This document shows, piece after piece, positions 5,719 through 5,743 of a stretch of 5,743 nt of DNA. The stretch comes from Candidatus Zymogenus sp. GTDB taxonomy: Bacteria; Desulfobacterota; Zymogenia; Zymogenales; Zymogenaceae. The DNA is taken from assembly GCA_030613285.1 (NCBI GenBank), contig JAUWME010000174.1, positions 1-5,743 on the forward strand, given 5' to 3'. Below the pieces are notes generated by a model. It worked only from the letters and a program-made list of their open reading frames with translations, made no database searches and was not told the origin of the DNA. Position 1 is the first letter of the stretch. The number at the start of each line of letters is the position of its first letter. The translations under genes and the position numbers were made by a program.

Positions 5719-5743
5719 ATGGTTGAAGAACAACAAAATGATG
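5719..5743 (+). CDS. N-terminus of a paralogue of the small membrane protein (copy 2, partial)
   Basis: Only eight full codons are inside the window: M-V-E-E-Q-Q-N-D. They match the first codons of the preceding gene (V-V-E-E-H-Q-N-D), with 19 of 24 bases identical by hand count. Most differences are third-position changes. This indicates a tandem duplication that continues to the right. The strong ribosome site at 5703-5714 supports the start. Everything beyond residue 8 is unseen, so whether the full three-helix protein is repeated is inferred. Confidence 0.6.

Noticed and set aside
1..5743. CRISPR array, tRNA, rRNA or insertion sequence
   Set aside because: I saw no regularly spaced repeats, cloverleaf-like sequence, transposase frame or terminal inverted repeats.

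Overview
The window looks like the chromosome of an anaerobic or facultatively anaerobic bacterium with a c-type cytochrome respiratory chain. The best clue is a two-gene module at 3112-5092: a tetraheme NrfH/NapC-type quinol dehydrogenase followed by an octaheme hydroxylamine oxidoreductase (HAO)-like cytochrome. Such pairs are known in Campylobacterota, Desulfobacterota-like and other nitrogen- or metal-respiring lineages. AT-rich spacers and good Shine-Dalgarno sites indicate Bacteria. I cannot fix the taxon from sequence alone; a Desulfobacterota-like origin is my best guess.

Layout. Bases 1-170 hold the C-terminus of a plus-strand transporter, probably of the GPH (MelB-like) sugar:cation symporter family. 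On the minus strand follow two tandem paralogues of a single-domain V4R protein (230-826 and 880-1476, about 77% identical by hand count). Next, also on the minus strand, is an amino-acid dehydrogenase of the Glu/Leu/Phe/Val family (1657-2793). A 318-bp divergent spacer (2794-3111) separates it from the plus-strand nrfH-like and hao-like genes. The spacer carries a perfect TTGTG-N4-CACAA inverted repeat that resembles operators of CRP/FNR-family nitrogen-oxide regulators. The hao-like gene is followed by a strong intrinsic terminator (5134-5167). After that comes a gene for a small three-helix membrane protein (5301-5651, GTG start). The first eight codons of a paralogue of it begin at 5719 and run off the window.

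How the genes may work together. The NrfH-like protein would take electrons from membrane quinol and pass them to the periplasmic octaheme enzyme. In known pairs of this kind the HAO-like enzyme works reductively on nitrite or hydroxylamine, in place of NrfA. No nrfA is visible here. The divergent amino-acid dehydrogenase interconverts ammonium and amino acids, so the shared spacer might link nitrogen-oxide respiration to ammonium handling, but that is inference. The V4R pair and the small membrane proteins have no assignable role.
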